Shown in pieces: positions 33,914-43,149 of a DNA stretch of 64,000 nucleotides. The notes under the pieces were generated by a model. The model was not told the origin of the DNA. It worked only from the letters and a program-made list of their open reading frames with translations, and did not search any database. Every line of letters starts with the position of its first letter. Position 1 is the first letter of the stretch. Made by a program: the position numbers and the translations under genes. Location of the stretch: assembly GCF_030929605.1 (NCBI RefSeq), contig NZ_JAVFVS010000004.1, positions 744,001 to 808,000 of the forward strand, in the 5' to 3' direction. The stretch is from Flavobacterium sp. LHD-80. GTDB taxonomy: Bacteria > Bacteroidota > Bacteroidia > Flavobacteriales > Flavobacteriaceae.

Positions 33914-33937
33914 AATCAGTATATTTTTCGTATATTA

Positions 33938-36900
33938 TTATTCTTTTTCACGTCCAAAACGTTCGAATACATTAACGTATGTATTAAAAGTCTTTTTGTG
34001 TTTTTCGTAGAACGCTTTATCGTTATTACGGCTCATCACTTGTAAAAGACTTCTGTAGCGTTCGATATCAGTAATAATATCCATTGCAAGATCAGTCTGG
34101 TCACCTGGAGGCAATGTTGCGTAATAATTTAGGTTTTCGTTGTATTTTTTAACCAATTTATTAAGCAAGTCTTGCGCTTTTGCAGTTTCTCCTACTTTGT
34201 AATATCCGTTTGTAAAAGGTTCTACTAATGAATAATAGCCAAATTTATCTAACGGCAGTTTTGTCATTGCTAAATTGATTACATTTTTAGCTTTGTCAAT
34301 TTTTCCTTCAGCAATAAGCTGATCCATTAAACGAGATAAGTTGGTACGGTAAGTAATACTGTTTCTTCTGGTTTCAGGATCATGATAAATTTTATCACTT
34401 TCACTGTTGCCCCAATCCCATTTCATTACAATATCGTACATTTTATCAGCATCAATTTGCCCCATATCCATTGGTCCGCCATCTTTTGACGGAACGTTTC
34501 TAATAGGAACTAATTTGTATACCATTCCGTCTAATTGCAGATAGTCTTTCAGCCATAAATAATCTTCATCATCAAAAGCACCTCCACTAAAATAAATTGG
34601 ACGCTTCCAATTGTTGTTAGCTAAAATATCAAGCATCATTAAGCGGTTTTTGTATATCGCGCTTCCTTTAATGTCGATATCTAAATAAGGTACGATTGAA
34701 TCGTTGTATTTTGGATTTACGACTTTGTTCTTGATAATTGCATTTTTATCAACAGGAACTCTTATTTTATTTGTTGGATAGAAATGAATTGTTTGTCCGT
34801 TTTGAAGACCAACAGTTGATTTTGGATTTTTAATAAAATCGATAAAATCATTAATATTCCATCTGGTGTCAATTTTTTGAATATAAGCTACATAATCTAA
34901 TTTATCTCCCACATAGTCATCGTGCGTGAATGATATTGGCAATGGATCAGATTCATAAGCTTTCGCTTTCATTTGGTCAATATACCAATCTGTCATAAAT
35001 AAGCTTGTATTTACGATTTTAACATCGGTTCTAAAATGCTCAATTTCCTGTGCATACCATAATGGGAATGTGTCGTTATCACCAATCGTGAATAGAATTG
35101 CGTCTTTATCACAAGAGCTTAAATATGCTTTTGCCATAGCAACAGCAGTATATCTGCCAGATCTGTCGTGGTCATCCCAGTTTTGAGACGCCATTAATAC
35201 AGGAGCTGCCAATAAAGTTGCGGCAATAATTACTGGTCCAGCAATTTTTGGTGCAATATATTTTTGAATGCTTTCGTATAAAGAATAAACTCCAAAGCCT
35301 ATCCAGATCGCAAAAACATAAAATGATCCTACAAGAGCATAATCTCTTTCACGAGGTTCAAACGGTCTTTCGTTCAAATAGATTTTTAAGGCAATTCCGG
35401 TAAATAAAAACAAAGCTAGAAGCACATAAAAGCTTTTAAGGTCTTTATTTGCATGGTACATAATTCCGATAAGACCTAAAATAAAAGGAAGGAAATAATA
35501 GACATTTCGCCCTTTGTTATTTAAAACATCCGAAGGTAAATTGTCTTGAGAGCCTAAATGCACAGAGTCGAGTGCTTTAATACCGCTGATCCAGTTTCCA
35601 TCTAAATTGTCGTATTTTCCTTGAACATCGCTTTGGCGCCCAACAAAATTCCACATTAAATATCTCCAGTACATATATCCAAATTGATATTCGAACATAA
35701 AGCTGAAGTTGTCAGCAGTTGTTGGTTTTTCAATAATTAAATAGTCTCCGTAGCTTTTTAAGAATTTAATATAACCTTCGTTATCAATTTGTTTTTGAGC
35801 AAATGCTTTTCTGAACTCCGAAACTGTTTTTTCAACTTCATTTCGTAATTGCGCAGTAGCTTTATTGTATTCGTCTTCACTTAATTGGCTTGCATCAATT
35901 CCGTATTTAGCTAAATCATCTTCATAATTATAATTAGGGTTGATTTTGAATTTAGGCGGATTTGTGAAGTTGATGTAATTTTGAATGTGTGCCATTTCGG
36001 TACTCCACATTCTTGGCAGAATCGTTTTTTGATTGTCATCAGAATTTTGATCTGCGTTTTTATAATTGTTGGTAATGATATATTTACCCGTTTTATAATC
36101 TCTTTCGTAGTTTGGTTTTTTGTCTAAATAAGGAGTTTTTTCATCAAGACCAGCAAAATATTCAGTATACTGTGGTCCATAAAACAAAGGATTTACGCCA
36201 TATTGTTCACGATTGTAATAAGCAAGAACCTCAATAGCATCTGATGGTTTGTTTTCGTTGATTACTGTATTTGCATTAGCACGAACAGGAAGCATCATCC
36301 AAGTAGAGAAACCAATTAGGATAAATAAAATACAAAGAATAATAGTGTTGTAAAAAATCAAACCTTTTTGTTTCGTGTATTTTAAGCCAAAATAAAAGAA
36401 AGCTATAAAAAGCAGGGCAACAAAAATAGTTCCTGAGTTAAAAGGAAGTCCTAAGCTGTTAACCATATATATTTCAGTTTTTCCGAAGAATGCCATGGTT
36501 AACGGCAGTAATAATTTGAAAATGAACAACAAGATTCCAATTACAACCACATTTGCAATAAGGAAGTTTTTGATTGTAACTTTTTCGTAATGTTTAAAAT
36601 AGTATAGAAAACCAATAGACGGAATTGTCAACAGGGCCATAAAGTGAACACCAAATGAAAGTCCAATAACTAATGAAATAATTAAAAGCCATTTGTTTCC
36701 TTTTGGTTTGTCCATATCTTGTTCCCAACGAAGACCAAGCCAGAAAAGCAATGCAATTAAAAGTGAAGCCATCGCATAAACTTCGGCTTCGACTGCATTA
36801 AACCAAAAACTGTCAGAGAAAGTATAAGCAAGTGCTCCAACAAATGAGCTTCCTAAAATAACAATTGAATTATTTTGATCAATTTCGGCAAAACGAGCTA

Positions 36901-37219
36901 CAATCTTTTTTAAGATCATAGACGAAGACCAAAACATAAATAAAATTGTAAATGCGCTAGAAAAAACAGACATCATATTTACCATCACAGCCACATGTTG
37001 CGCATCTATAGCAAACATGGCAAAAAAGGCTCCCATCATTTGGAATAAAGGTGCTCCTGGAGGGTGGCCAACTTCTAGTTTAGCTGCTGTGGCAATATAT
37101 TCGCCACAATCCCAAAAGCTCATGGTAGGTTCGACAGTTAAAGTGTAGGTAATTAAAGCGATTGCAAATGCAAACCAACCAATAATTGTATTCCATTTAT
37201 TGAAATTGAATTGTGCCAT
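33938..37219 (-). CDS. DUF2723 polytopic membrane protein (GT117 / TMEM260-like)
   Basis: 1093 residues. N-terminal about 650 residues carry many membrane helices with the family motif FWDCGEYIATAAKLEVGHPPGAPLF and the acidic LEVGHPPG, found in the DUF2723 proteins related to human TMEM260, an O-mannosyltransferase (family GT117). The C-terminal roughly 400 residues are soluble, with TPR-like helices at the end. I infer a protein O-glycosyltransferase acting at the periplasmic side of the inner membrane, relevant to the O-glycosylation known in Bacteroidota; specific substrate not established. Confidence 0.88.
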   Translation of the reverse strand: MAQFNFNKWNTIIGWFAFAIALITYTLTVEPTMSFWDCGEYIATAAKLEVGHPPGAPLFQMMGAFFAMFAIDAQHVAVMVNMMSVFSSAFTILFMFWSSSMILKKIVARFAEIDQNNSIVILGSSFVGALAYTFSDSFWFNAVEAEVYAMASLLIALLFWLGLRWEQDMDKPKGNKWLLIISLVIGLSFGVHFMALLTIPSIGFLYYFKHYEKVTIKNFLIANVVVIGILLFIFKLLLPLTMAFFGKTEIYMVNSLGLPFNSGTIFVALLFIAFFYFGLKYTKQKGLIFYNTIILCILFILIGFSTWMMLPVRANANTVINENKPSDAIEVLAYYNREQYGVNPLFYGPQYTEYFAGLDEKTPYLDKKPNYERDYKTGKYIITNNYKNADQNSDDNQKTILPRMWSTEMAHIQNYINFTNPPKFKINPNYNYEDDLAKYGIDASQLSEDEYNKATAQLRNEVEKTVSEFRKAFAQKQIDNEGYIKFLKSYGDYLIIEKPTTADNFSFMFEYQFGYMYWRYLMWNFVGRQSDVQGKYDNLDGNWISGIKALDSVHLGSQDNLPSDVLNNKGRNVYYFLPFILGLIGIMYHANKDLKSFYVLLALFLFTGIALKIYLNERPFEPRERDYALVGSFYVFAIWIGFGVYSLYESIQKYIAPKIAGPVIIAATLLAAPVLMASQNWDDHDRSGRYTAVAMAKAYLSSCDKDAILFTIGDNDTFPLWYAQEIEHFRTDVKIVNTSLFMTDWYIDQMKAKAYESDPLPISFTHDDYVGDKLDYVAYIQKIDTRWNINDFIDFIKNPKSTVGLQNGQTIHFYPTNKIRVPVDKNAIIKNKVVNPKYNDSIVPYLDIDIKGSAIYKNRLMMLDILANNNWKRPIYFSGGAFDDEDYLWLKDYLQLDGMVYKLVPIRNVPSKDGGPMDMGQIDADKMYDIVMKWDWGNSESDKIYHDPETRRNSITYRTNLSRLMDQLIAEGKIDKAKNVINLAMTKLPLDKFGYYSLVEPFTNGYYKVGETAKAQDLLNKLVKKYNENLNYYATLPPGDQTDLAMDIITDIERYRSLLQVMSRNNDKAFYEKHKKTFNTYVNVFERFGREKE

Positions 37220-37436
37220 ATTTAGGTGTTAAAATTTTGTATGTTTTCTATCCTACAAAGAAAATGTTTTTTTATGTAAAGAAACGAGCATTAACAAAAA
37301 ATTCTATAAAACTATCTTCGGAAAGTAAAATGTTGTATGTGAGGAGTTTCTGTTGCTGTGTGGGATTCTTGAGTGAAAAAAAACTAAAAAAATGATTTTT
37401 TTTAGTTAAAAAGTTTGCACAAACTAAATAAAGCCT

Positions 37437-37444
37437 TAAATTTG
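37437..37444 (+). promoter_or_regulatory. -7 promoter box of tRNA-Gln copy 1
   Basis: TAAATTTG with TTG at 37415-37417; 19-base spacer. Confidence 0.7.
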
Positions 37445-37464
37445 CACTCGCTTAATCGCACTGC

Positions 37465-37535
37465 TGGTCTATGGTGTAATGGTAACACTACGGTTTTTGG
37501 TGCCGTCTTTCTAGGTTCGAGTCCTAGTAGACCAA
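37465..37535 (+). tRNA. tRNA-Gln (UUG), copy 1
   Basis: 71-base cloverleaf: acceptor TGGTCTA/TAGACCA, anticodon arm ACGGT-TTTTGGT-GCCGT with anticodon TTG (reads CAA), T-arm CTAGG-TTCGAGT-CCTAG. The CCA end is not encoded. Flanked by its own promoter and terminator. Confidence 0.95.
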
Positions 37536-37538
37536 CAT

Positions 37539-37571
37539 AAAAAGCCTCTCAGAAATGAGAGGCTTTTTTTT
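37539..37571 (+). terminator. Terminator of tRNA copy 1
   Basis: GCCTCTCA/TGAGAGGC arms with T-run. Confidence 0.9.
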
Positions 37572-37617
37572 ATGCAAAAAAGTTTTGTTTAAAATTTGCA
37601 TAAACTAAATAAAGTTC

Positions 37618-37625
37618 TAATTTTG
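37618..37625 (+). promoter_or_regulatory. -7 promoter box of tRNA-Gln copy 2
   Basis: TAATTTTG with TTG at 37596-37598 and a 19-base spacer. Confidence 0.7.
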
Positions 37626-37645
37626 CACCCGCTTAACAGCACTGC

Positions 37646-37716
37646 TGGTCTATGGTGTAATGGTAACACTACGGTTTTTGGTGCCGTCTTTCTAGGTTCG
37701 AGTCCTAGTAGACCAA
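37646..37716 (+). tRNA. tRNA-Gln (UUG), copy 2
   Basis: Identical in sequence to copy 1 over the whole 71 bases, 181 bases downstream; flanks differ slightly. Both promoter and terminator are duplicated with it. Confidence 0.95.
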
Positions 37717-37719
37717 CAC

Positions 37720-37749
37720 AAAGCCTCTCAGAAATGAGAGGCTTTTTTT
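37720..37749 (+). terminator. Terminator of tRNA copy 2
   Basis: GCCTCTCA/TGAGAGGC arms with T-run, the same hairpin as after copy 1. Confidence 0.9.
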
Positions 37750-37892
37750 ATGCTGTAAAATCAATGTGCTTTTTTTGTGGATGCCTTTTTTTAGCCGAAA
37801 AACGCACTAGAGTATGCGCAAAGAACGCAAAGATGTTTTTGAATAGTGTTTTCGTGTTTTAAATATAGTCCGCGGTTTCAACTACGGGAGGT

Positions 37893-38699
37893 TTATTTTT
37901 GGCTCAAAGAAGAAGGAACTATGCCGAATTTCTTTTTAAAAGAAAAGGAAAAATGAGATAAATCTTCAAAGCCAACCCCGATATAAACTTCTGATGGCGG
38001 ATTACCTTGACTTATTAAATAGTAAGCTTCCTGAAGTCTTTTGTTCAGCAACCATTTTCCTGGTGTCTGCTGAAATGTTTTCTGAAAATCCCTTTTGAAT
38101 GTTGCTAAACTTCGTCCTGTGAGATAAGCAAAACGATGCAGATGAACATTAAAATGGAAGTTTTTGTTCATGAAAGCTTCAATGTCAATTTTTCCAGGTT
38201 CGTTAAAATCAAATAAAATGTCCTTTAGTTCTGGATTTACTTTTAATAAAAGATGAACGGCTTCTTTGATTTTTAAATTAAATAAAGCTTCATTGTTTTC
38301 TTGTTCAACTTCAAGATACGATATTAAAGATTCCATGAATGATTTGTAAAGCGGATTTGGAGCTAACATAATCATGGCTTCTGAATCTGCTTTTTTGTTG
38401 ACTTTATAATTATATTCTTTACTTATTTCACGAAGAATTTCCTGATCTAAAAAGAGAGATATTGTTTTGAATTCTCCGTTTTCTGGCGGAATCTTAGTGA
38501 ATTTTGCCAAATGATTTCTTTTGCTGAAACGAAAATCTCCGGCTTTTGTATGATAGGTGTTTTTGCTGTCTGAAGCTGTCATTTCTCCTGAAATTTGATA
38601 GCTAAAAACATGTTCAGGAATAAAATGTTCTCCTTCTCGGCTGCGTGCATAATAGCAGGAATAGAGTATTTTTGGTTTTGGATTTGCTTTTGTTGCCAT
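37893..38699 (-). CDS. AraC-family transcriptional regulator
   Basis: 268 residues. N-terminal cupin-type sensing part and C-terminal double helix-turn-helix: FAYLTGRSLATFKRDFQKTFQQTPGKWLLNKRLQEAYYLI and VGFEDLSHFSFSFKKKFG. Adjacent aldehyde dehydrogenase on the same strand (63 bases upstream) is the natural target. Effector unknown. Confidence 0.93.
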   Translation of the reverse strand: MATKANPKPKILYSCYYARSREGEHFIPEHVFSYQISGEMTASDSKNTYHTKAGDFRFSKRNHLAKFTKIPPENGEFKTISLFLDQEILREISKEYNYKVNKKADSEAMIMLAPNPLYKSFMESLISYLEVEQENNEALFNLKIKEAVHLLLKVNPELKDILFDFNEPGKIDIEAFMNKNFHFNVHLHRFAYLTGRSLATFKRDFQKTFQQTPGKWLLNKRLQEAYYLISQGNPPSEVYIGVGFEDLSHFSFSFKKKFGIVPSSLSQK

Positions 38700-38762
38700 A
38701 TCGTAAAATTACTAAAAGATCTGGAAATTCTTTTTGTGAAAAGAAGCCCAGATCTTAAAAGA

Positions 38763-40184
38763 TTATTTTGATTGAATCAGTGCTCTTGGTTCTAAATAAG
38801 CTTCAAGTCCAATTGTTCCAAATTCTCGACCAATTCCTGATTGTTTAAATCCGCCAAAAGGAGCCAGTGGGTCGTGTCCAATTCCGTTTATTTGAACGCG
38901 TCCAGCGTTAAGTTGTGAAGCAATATCGTGGGCTCTTTCGTTGTTTGATGAGCTTACATAAGCTTGTAATCCGTAAGTTGTGTCGTTGGCGATTTCAACT
39001 GCTTCTTCATCTGTTTGGTAGGTGATGATGGTTAATACGGGGCCAAATATTTCTTCTCTTGCAATACGCATTTGATTATTTGCATGTACGAAAACGGTTG
39101 GTTTTACAAAATTTCCGTTTTCTAAATCTTCAGGTTTTCCAAGTCCGCCGATTAAAACTTCAGCGCCTTCGTTAATTCCGATTTGAATGTAATCTTGAAC
39201 ACGATTAAATTGTTTCGTGCTCACCATTGGCCCGACTACGGTATTTGGGTTTTTAGGATCTCCAACAATTATGTTTGGAATGATTTCTTTAATTAGAGTT
39301 TTGGTTTCTTCTAATTTGCTTTCAGGAATCAATAATCTTGTTCCGGCTATGCAAGCTTGTCCATTGTTCATGAATGCAGCACTTACGGCTAGCGGAATTG
39401 CTTTTGAAAAATCAGCGTCATCTAAAATAATATTTGGTGATTTTCCTCCAAGTTCTAGAGTCACACGTTTCATTGTATCAACAGCTTCTTTTGCAATAAT
39501 TTTTCCGATGGTTGTCGAGCCAGTAAAAGAAATTTTTGCGATGTCAGGATTACGGCTTATTTCAGCGCCAACTATTTCGCCTAGCCCGTTTACTATATTT
39601 ACAAGACCCTTTGGGAGTTGTGCGTCATGCAAGCATTCGAGCATTAGTTGAGTTTGCTGAGCGCTCATTTCGCTCGGTTTGATGACGGTTGTACATCCCG
39701 CTGCTATTGCTGTTGATAATTTGCTACTAATAAAACCGTTGCTTGAATTCCATGGAATAATAATTCCGACAACGCCAATTGGAGCCATTTGAACTTCAGA
39801 TTCTCCCATGGTTTTAGTAAAATTGTAAGAATCCAATAAATTGATTGCAGAATCAAATCCTTTTAGCATGTATTCGTGACTTATGGATGCAAATTGAAAA
39901 GTGCCTCCGTATTCTTCAATCATTATATTTATGAAGTCTGTTTTTCTCTTTTCAACTGAATTTTTGATGTTTTTTAGATATTGGATTCTTTCTGAAATAG
40001 AAGATTTAGAAAAAGTTTTGAAAGCTTTTTTTGCTGCTTCAATTGCGTTTTGAGTGTCTTCGGTATTTCCTAAACGAACTTTTCCCAGCTTTTCATTTGT
40101 GGTTGGGCTTATGAGGTCAAAATATTCTGTTCCTTTTGGTGAAACAAATTCTCCATTAATGTAAATTTTGTCTATTGTTTTCAT
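38763..40184 (-). CDS. Aldehyde dehydrogenase (NAD(P)+)
   Basis: 473 residues. Classic class: NAD-binding GSTTIGKIIAKEA, catalytic Glu in LELGGKSPNIIL, catalytic Cys in NNGQACIAGTRL, and the EEIFGPVL block. Oxidises an aldehyde to a carboxylate; the substrate is unknown. The AraC gene follows, and a pair of 18-base direct repeats lies in the promoter region. Confidence 0.93.
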   Translation of the reverse strand: MKTIDKIYINGEFVSPKGTEYFDLISPTTNEKLGKVRLGNTEDTQNAIEAAKKAFKTFSKSSISERIQYLKNIKNSVEKRKTDFINIMIEEYGGTFQFASISHEYMLKGFDSAINLLDSYNFTKTMGESEVQMAPIGVVGIIIPWNSSNGFISSKLSTAIAAGCTTVIKPSEMSAQQTQLMLECLHDAQLPKGLVNIVNGLGEIVGAEISRNPDIAKISFTGSTTIGKIIAKEAVDTMKRVTLELGGKSPNIILDDADFSKAIPLAVSAAFMNNGQACIAGTRLLIPESKLEETKTLIKEIIPNIIVGDPKNPNTVVGPMVSTKQFNRVQDYIQIGINEGAEVLIGGLGKPEDLENGNFVKPTVFVHANNQMRIAREEIFGPVLTIITYQTDEEAVEIANDTTYGLQAYVSSSNNERAHDIASQLNAGRVQINGIGHDPLAPFGGFKQSGIGREFGTIGLEAYLEPRALIQSK

Positions 40185-40240
40185 GTTGTATGGTTTAATG
40201 AATTTTTATTTGACAAATTTCAGGATAAAGAAGAGGTCTG

Positions 40241-40281
40241 ACTTTGTTGTAAGGCTCAATTTAACTTTGTTGTAAGGCTCA
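40241..40281. repeat. Two 18-bp direct repeats upstream of aldehyde dehydrogenase
   Basis: ACTTTGTTGTAAGGCTCA occurs at 40241-40258 and 40264-40281, 23 bases apart, two helical turns. Could be a dimeric regulator site or a simple duplication. Confidence 0.6.
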
Positions 40282-40300
40282 TTTTTAAATTTGAATTAAT

Positions 40301-40334
40301 AAAAAAAATCGCCTTCCAAATGAAAGACGATTTT
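40301..40334 (-). terminator. Terminator of universal stress protein gene
   Basis: AAATCGCCTTC and GAAAGACGATTTT arms with an A-run (T-run on minus). Confidence 0.8.
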
Positions 40335-40357
40335 CGTAAAATCAAATATTGATTTGT

Positions 40358-41182
40358 TTAAATCTTTAAAGTAATTACGGGTCTTACAGCGTGATTTACT
40401 AAGCCTTCGCTGATGCTTCCGTTGAAAAAATGCGCAAAGCCAGTTCGGCCATGTGTGCACATTCCAATGATGTCTGCATTTATGCTGTTAGAAAAGTTAA
40501 TAATGCCTTTCTCAATATTAGTGTCGTTATAGATGTGAGTTGAGTAGTTGGTAATGTTAAACTGTGTTACAAATTCGTTCATCGCTTTTTGGATAACGTG
40601 CGTTGGCTTGAAGCTATTTGGTGTGCAGATTGTGACAAGGTGAATTTTTGAATCAAAGAATTTGACAAAATTCAGCAGTTTCCCAAACGGTACTTTTGTT
40701 TCTTCAGAGAAATCAGAAGCGAAAACAATATCGTCTACTTTAAAATTTGAAATATCTTTTTTGATTACCAAAACAGGGATTTCAGAATTCCGAACTACTT
40801 TTTCAGTGTTAGAGCCAATTAAAAGTTCCTCAACGCCAGATGACCCATGTGATCCCATAATGATTAAATCAACCTCGTAATCTTGGCTTACTTGTTTGAT
40901 TCCGTGAATTGGTTTGTCCATTTTTACAATTTCAGTCACAGAAATTCCGTCCAGATAAGGTTTTGATGATATTTCGTCAAGCATTTCATTTGCTTTTTTC
41001 ATAAAAAGCATGGTTTCGGGGATGCTTGCGCCGCCAAGTATGGCGTCATTCATTTGGTGCGGCAATTCTAGCATGTGTAAAATGATAATTTCCGAATCAT
41101 TTTTTTTAGCAATTTGTGCGGCAACTTTTAGGGCATCTTCAGCATGTTCTGAAAAATCAGTAGGAACTAGAATTCGTTTCAT
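40358..41182 (-). CDS. Universal stress protein with two USP domains
   Basis: 274 residues, two tandem UspA domains. First: KRILVPTDFSEHAEDAL ... IIMGSHGSSGVEELLIGSNTEKVVRNSEIPVLVIK, with the ATP-binding GSxG pattern. Second: FASDFSEETK ... CTHGRTGFAHFFNGSISEGLVNHAVRPVI, with a similar GRTG loop. Cytoplasmic stress protein. Monocistronic. Confidence 0.94.
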   Translation of the reverse strand: MKRILVPTDFSEHAEDALKVAAQIAKKNDSEIIILHMLELPHQMNDAILGGASIPETMLFMKKANEMLDEISSKPYLDGISVTEIVKMDKPIHGIKQVSQDYEVDLIIMGSHGSSGVEELLIGSNTEKVVRNSEIPVLVIKKDISNFKVDDIVFASDFSEETKVPFGKLLNFVKFFDSKIHLVTICTPNSFKPTHVIQKAMNEFVTQFNITNYSTHIYNDTNIEKGIINFSNSINADIIGMCTHGRTGFAHFFNGSISEGLVNHAVRPVITLKI

Positions 41183-41288
41183 AATTTTTTAGGTTAAATT
41201 ATTTGGGTAATCTGTTATTTTAATGCTCCTATAAAGATAAGAAATATTTTTAGAGCAATCAATTTTATTTGATTTATAAAAAAATCAC

Positions 41289-41345
41289 TATATTTGCATC
41301 GTTATTTATTAAAATCTAAATAATGAGGGGACTAAGTGTCCCCTC
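41289..41345 (+). promoter_or_regulatory. Promoter and terminator-like leader of rimP-nusA-infB
   Basis: -7 box TATATTTG (41289-41296), TTG at 41269-41271, 17-base spacer. Downstream, a hairpin with perfect 8-base arms GAGGGGAC (41325-41332) and GTCCCCTC (41338-41345), loop TAAGT, followed by TTTTT: an intrinsic terminator shape within the leader before rimP. Confidence 0.8.
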
Positions 41346-41358
41346 TTTTTATAAAATT

Positions 41359-41823
41359 ATGACATTCAAAGAAAAAGTAAACGGATTAATTGAAGAGGCT
41401 CTTCTGGAAAAGCCATCAATCTTTTTGATTGATTTGTCAGTTTCAGATTCTTTCAAAATTAGTGTAGGTTTAGACGGAGATAATGGAGTGGCGCTACAGG
41501 ATTGTATTGATATTAGTCGTGCAATCGAGAATAATCTGGATCGTGAAGAGCAGGATTTTTCGCTTGAAGTAGCATCTGTTGGAGTAGGATCTCCCTTAAA
41601 AATGATAAGACAATACAAGAAAAATATTGGTAGAACGCTGATTGTTACTACAAATACTGAAAAAATTGAAGCAGAGTTGGTAGAAGCTAACGATGTTTTT
41701 ATAATTTTGTCTTGGAAAGCAAGAGAACCAAAAAAAGTAGGAAAAGGAAAAGAAACAGTTCAAAAAGAGCAACAAATACCTTATACAGAAATTAAAGAGG
41801 CAATTGTTACAGTAACATTTTAA
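41359..41823 (+). CDS. rimP: Ribosome maturation factor RimP
   Basis: 154 residues from ATG 41359 ([15 protein letters not shown]). An in-frame ATG at 41323 lies inside the leader hairpin and is rejected. Matches: [37 protein letters not shown] and [13 protein letters not shown]. RimP is needed for 30S maturation. Conserved operon rimP-nusA-infB, with 13 bases between rimP and nusA. Confidence 0.95.
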   Translation: MTFKEKVNGLIEEALLEKPSIFLIDLSVSDSFKISVGLDGDNGVALQDCIDISRAIENNLDREEQDFSLEVASVGVGSPLKMIRQYKKNIGRTLIVTTNTEKIEAELVEANDVFIILSWKAREPKKVGKGKETVQKEQQIPYTEIKEAIVTVTF

Positions 41824-41836
41824 TTAAAGAATTCGC

Positions 41837-43090
41837 ATGGAAAATTTAGCATTAATCGATTCATTCTCAGAGTTTAAAGATAATAAACTTATTGATCGTG
41901 TAACGCTTATGGCAATTTTAGAGGACGTGTTTAGAAATGCATTAAAGAAAAAATACGGTTCTGATGAAAACTTCGATATCATTATAAATCCTGATAAAGG
42001 TGATATGGAGATCTGGAGAAGAAGAGTAATCGTTGCTGATGAAGATCTAGATTTTGAAAACGAAGAAATTACTTTGACTGAAGCAAGAATGATTGAAGCG
42101 GATTTTGAAATTGGTGAAGAGGTTTCTGAAGAAGTAAAATTGATCGATTTAGGAAGAAGAGCTATTTTGGCTTTGCGTCAAAACTTAATATCTAAAATTC
42201 ACGAACACGATAATACAAATCTTTACAAGCAATTTAAAGATATTATCGGTGATATTTATACTGCAGAGGTGCACCACGTACGTCCTAGAGTAGTTATCTT
42301 AGTTGATGACGAAGGAAACGAAATTGTGCTTCCAAAAGAAAAACAAATTCCGTCTGACTTTTTCCGTAAAGGAGATAATGTTCGCGGTATCATTGAAAGC
42401 GTTGAATTAAAAGGAAATAAACCTCAAATTATTATGTCTAGAACTTCTGAGAAGTTTTTAGAAAAATTATTTGAACAAGAAATTCCTGAAGTTTTCGACG
42501 GATTAATTACAGTTAAAAATGTAGTTCGTATTCCTGGTGAAAAAGCAAAAGTGGCGGTGGATTCTTATGATGATAGAATTGACCCAGTTGGAGCTTGTGT
42601 TGGTATGAAAGGTTCTCGTATTCACGGAATTGTTCGTGAGTTAGGAAACGAAAATATCGACGTAATCAATTATACAAACAATATTCAGCTGTTTATTACA
42701 AGAGCTTTAAGTCCTGCAAAAGTTTCTTCAATCAAAATTGATGAAGAAAATAAAAGAGCTGAAGTTTTCTTGAAATTAGAAGAGGTTTCTAAAGCAATTG
42801 GTAGAGGCGGGCATAATATTAAATTAGCTGGTCAATTAACAGGTTACGAGCTTGACGTTATTCGTGAAGGCGATGTTGCTGGTACAGTTGCTGATGAAGA
42901 TGATGTTGAATTAACAGAGTTTTCAGATGAAATCGAAGAATGGGTTATCGAAGAATTTGCTAAAATAGGTTTAGATACTGCAAAAAGTATCTTAAAACAA
43001 GAAGTAGAAGATTTAGTAAGAAGAACGGATTTAGAAGAGGAAACAATTCTAGACGTTATGAAAATACTAAAAGAAGAGTTTGATAGCTAG
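41837..43090 (+). CDS. nusA: Transcription termination/antitermination factor NusA
   Basis: 417 residues: N-terminal RNAP-binding domain, S1 domain (EVHHVRPRVVILVDDEGNEIVLPKEKQIPSDFFRKGDNVRGI region), and two KH domains (VGACVGMKGSRIHGIVRELGNENIDV and AIGRGGHNIKLAGQLTGYELDV). No C-terminal acidic repeats. NusA modulates pausing and termination and is known to autoregulate its operon in other bacteria; the leader hairpin fits that. Confidence 0.97.
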   Translation: MENLALIDSFSEFKDNKLIDRVTLMAILEDVFRNALKKKYGSDENFDIIINPDKGDMEIWRRRVIVADEDLDFENEEITLTEARMIEADFEIGEEVSEEVKLIDLGRRAILALRQNLISKIHEHDNTNLYKQFKDIIGDIYTAEVHHVRPRVVILVDDEGNEIVLPKEKQIPSDFFRKGDNVRGIIESVELKGNKPQIIMSRTSEKFLEKLFEQEIPEVFDGLITVKNVVRIPGEKAKVAVDSYDDRIDPVGACVGMKGSRIHGIVRELGNENIDVINYTNNIQLFITRALSPAKVSSIKIDEENKRAEVFLKLEEVSKAIGRGGHNIKLAGQLTGYELDVIREGDVAGTVADEDDVELTEFSDEIEEWVIEEFAKIGLDTAKSILKQEVEDLVRRTDLEEETILDVMKILKEEFDS

Positions 43091-43149
43091 AAAATAGCTG
43101 AATATCTGCTCTAACAACACAACGAAAAAGGTAATAATAAAAAGGTTAT

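Larger units (their letters stand above)
37220..37892. other. Intergenic region with two tandem tRNA-Gln units
   Basis: Contains two units of promoter, tRNA and terminator (181-base offset) and a TTTGCG-type repeat fragment near 37817. No supported protein gene; the ORF 37596-37862 reads through tRNA sequence. Confidence 0.8.

Noticed and set aside
37596..37862. 88-residue ORF over the second tRNA-Gln
   Set aside because: It translates tRNA and terminator sequence.
41323..41358. ATG start for rimP at 41323
   Set aside because: Lies within the leader hairpin; adds residues not in RimP.
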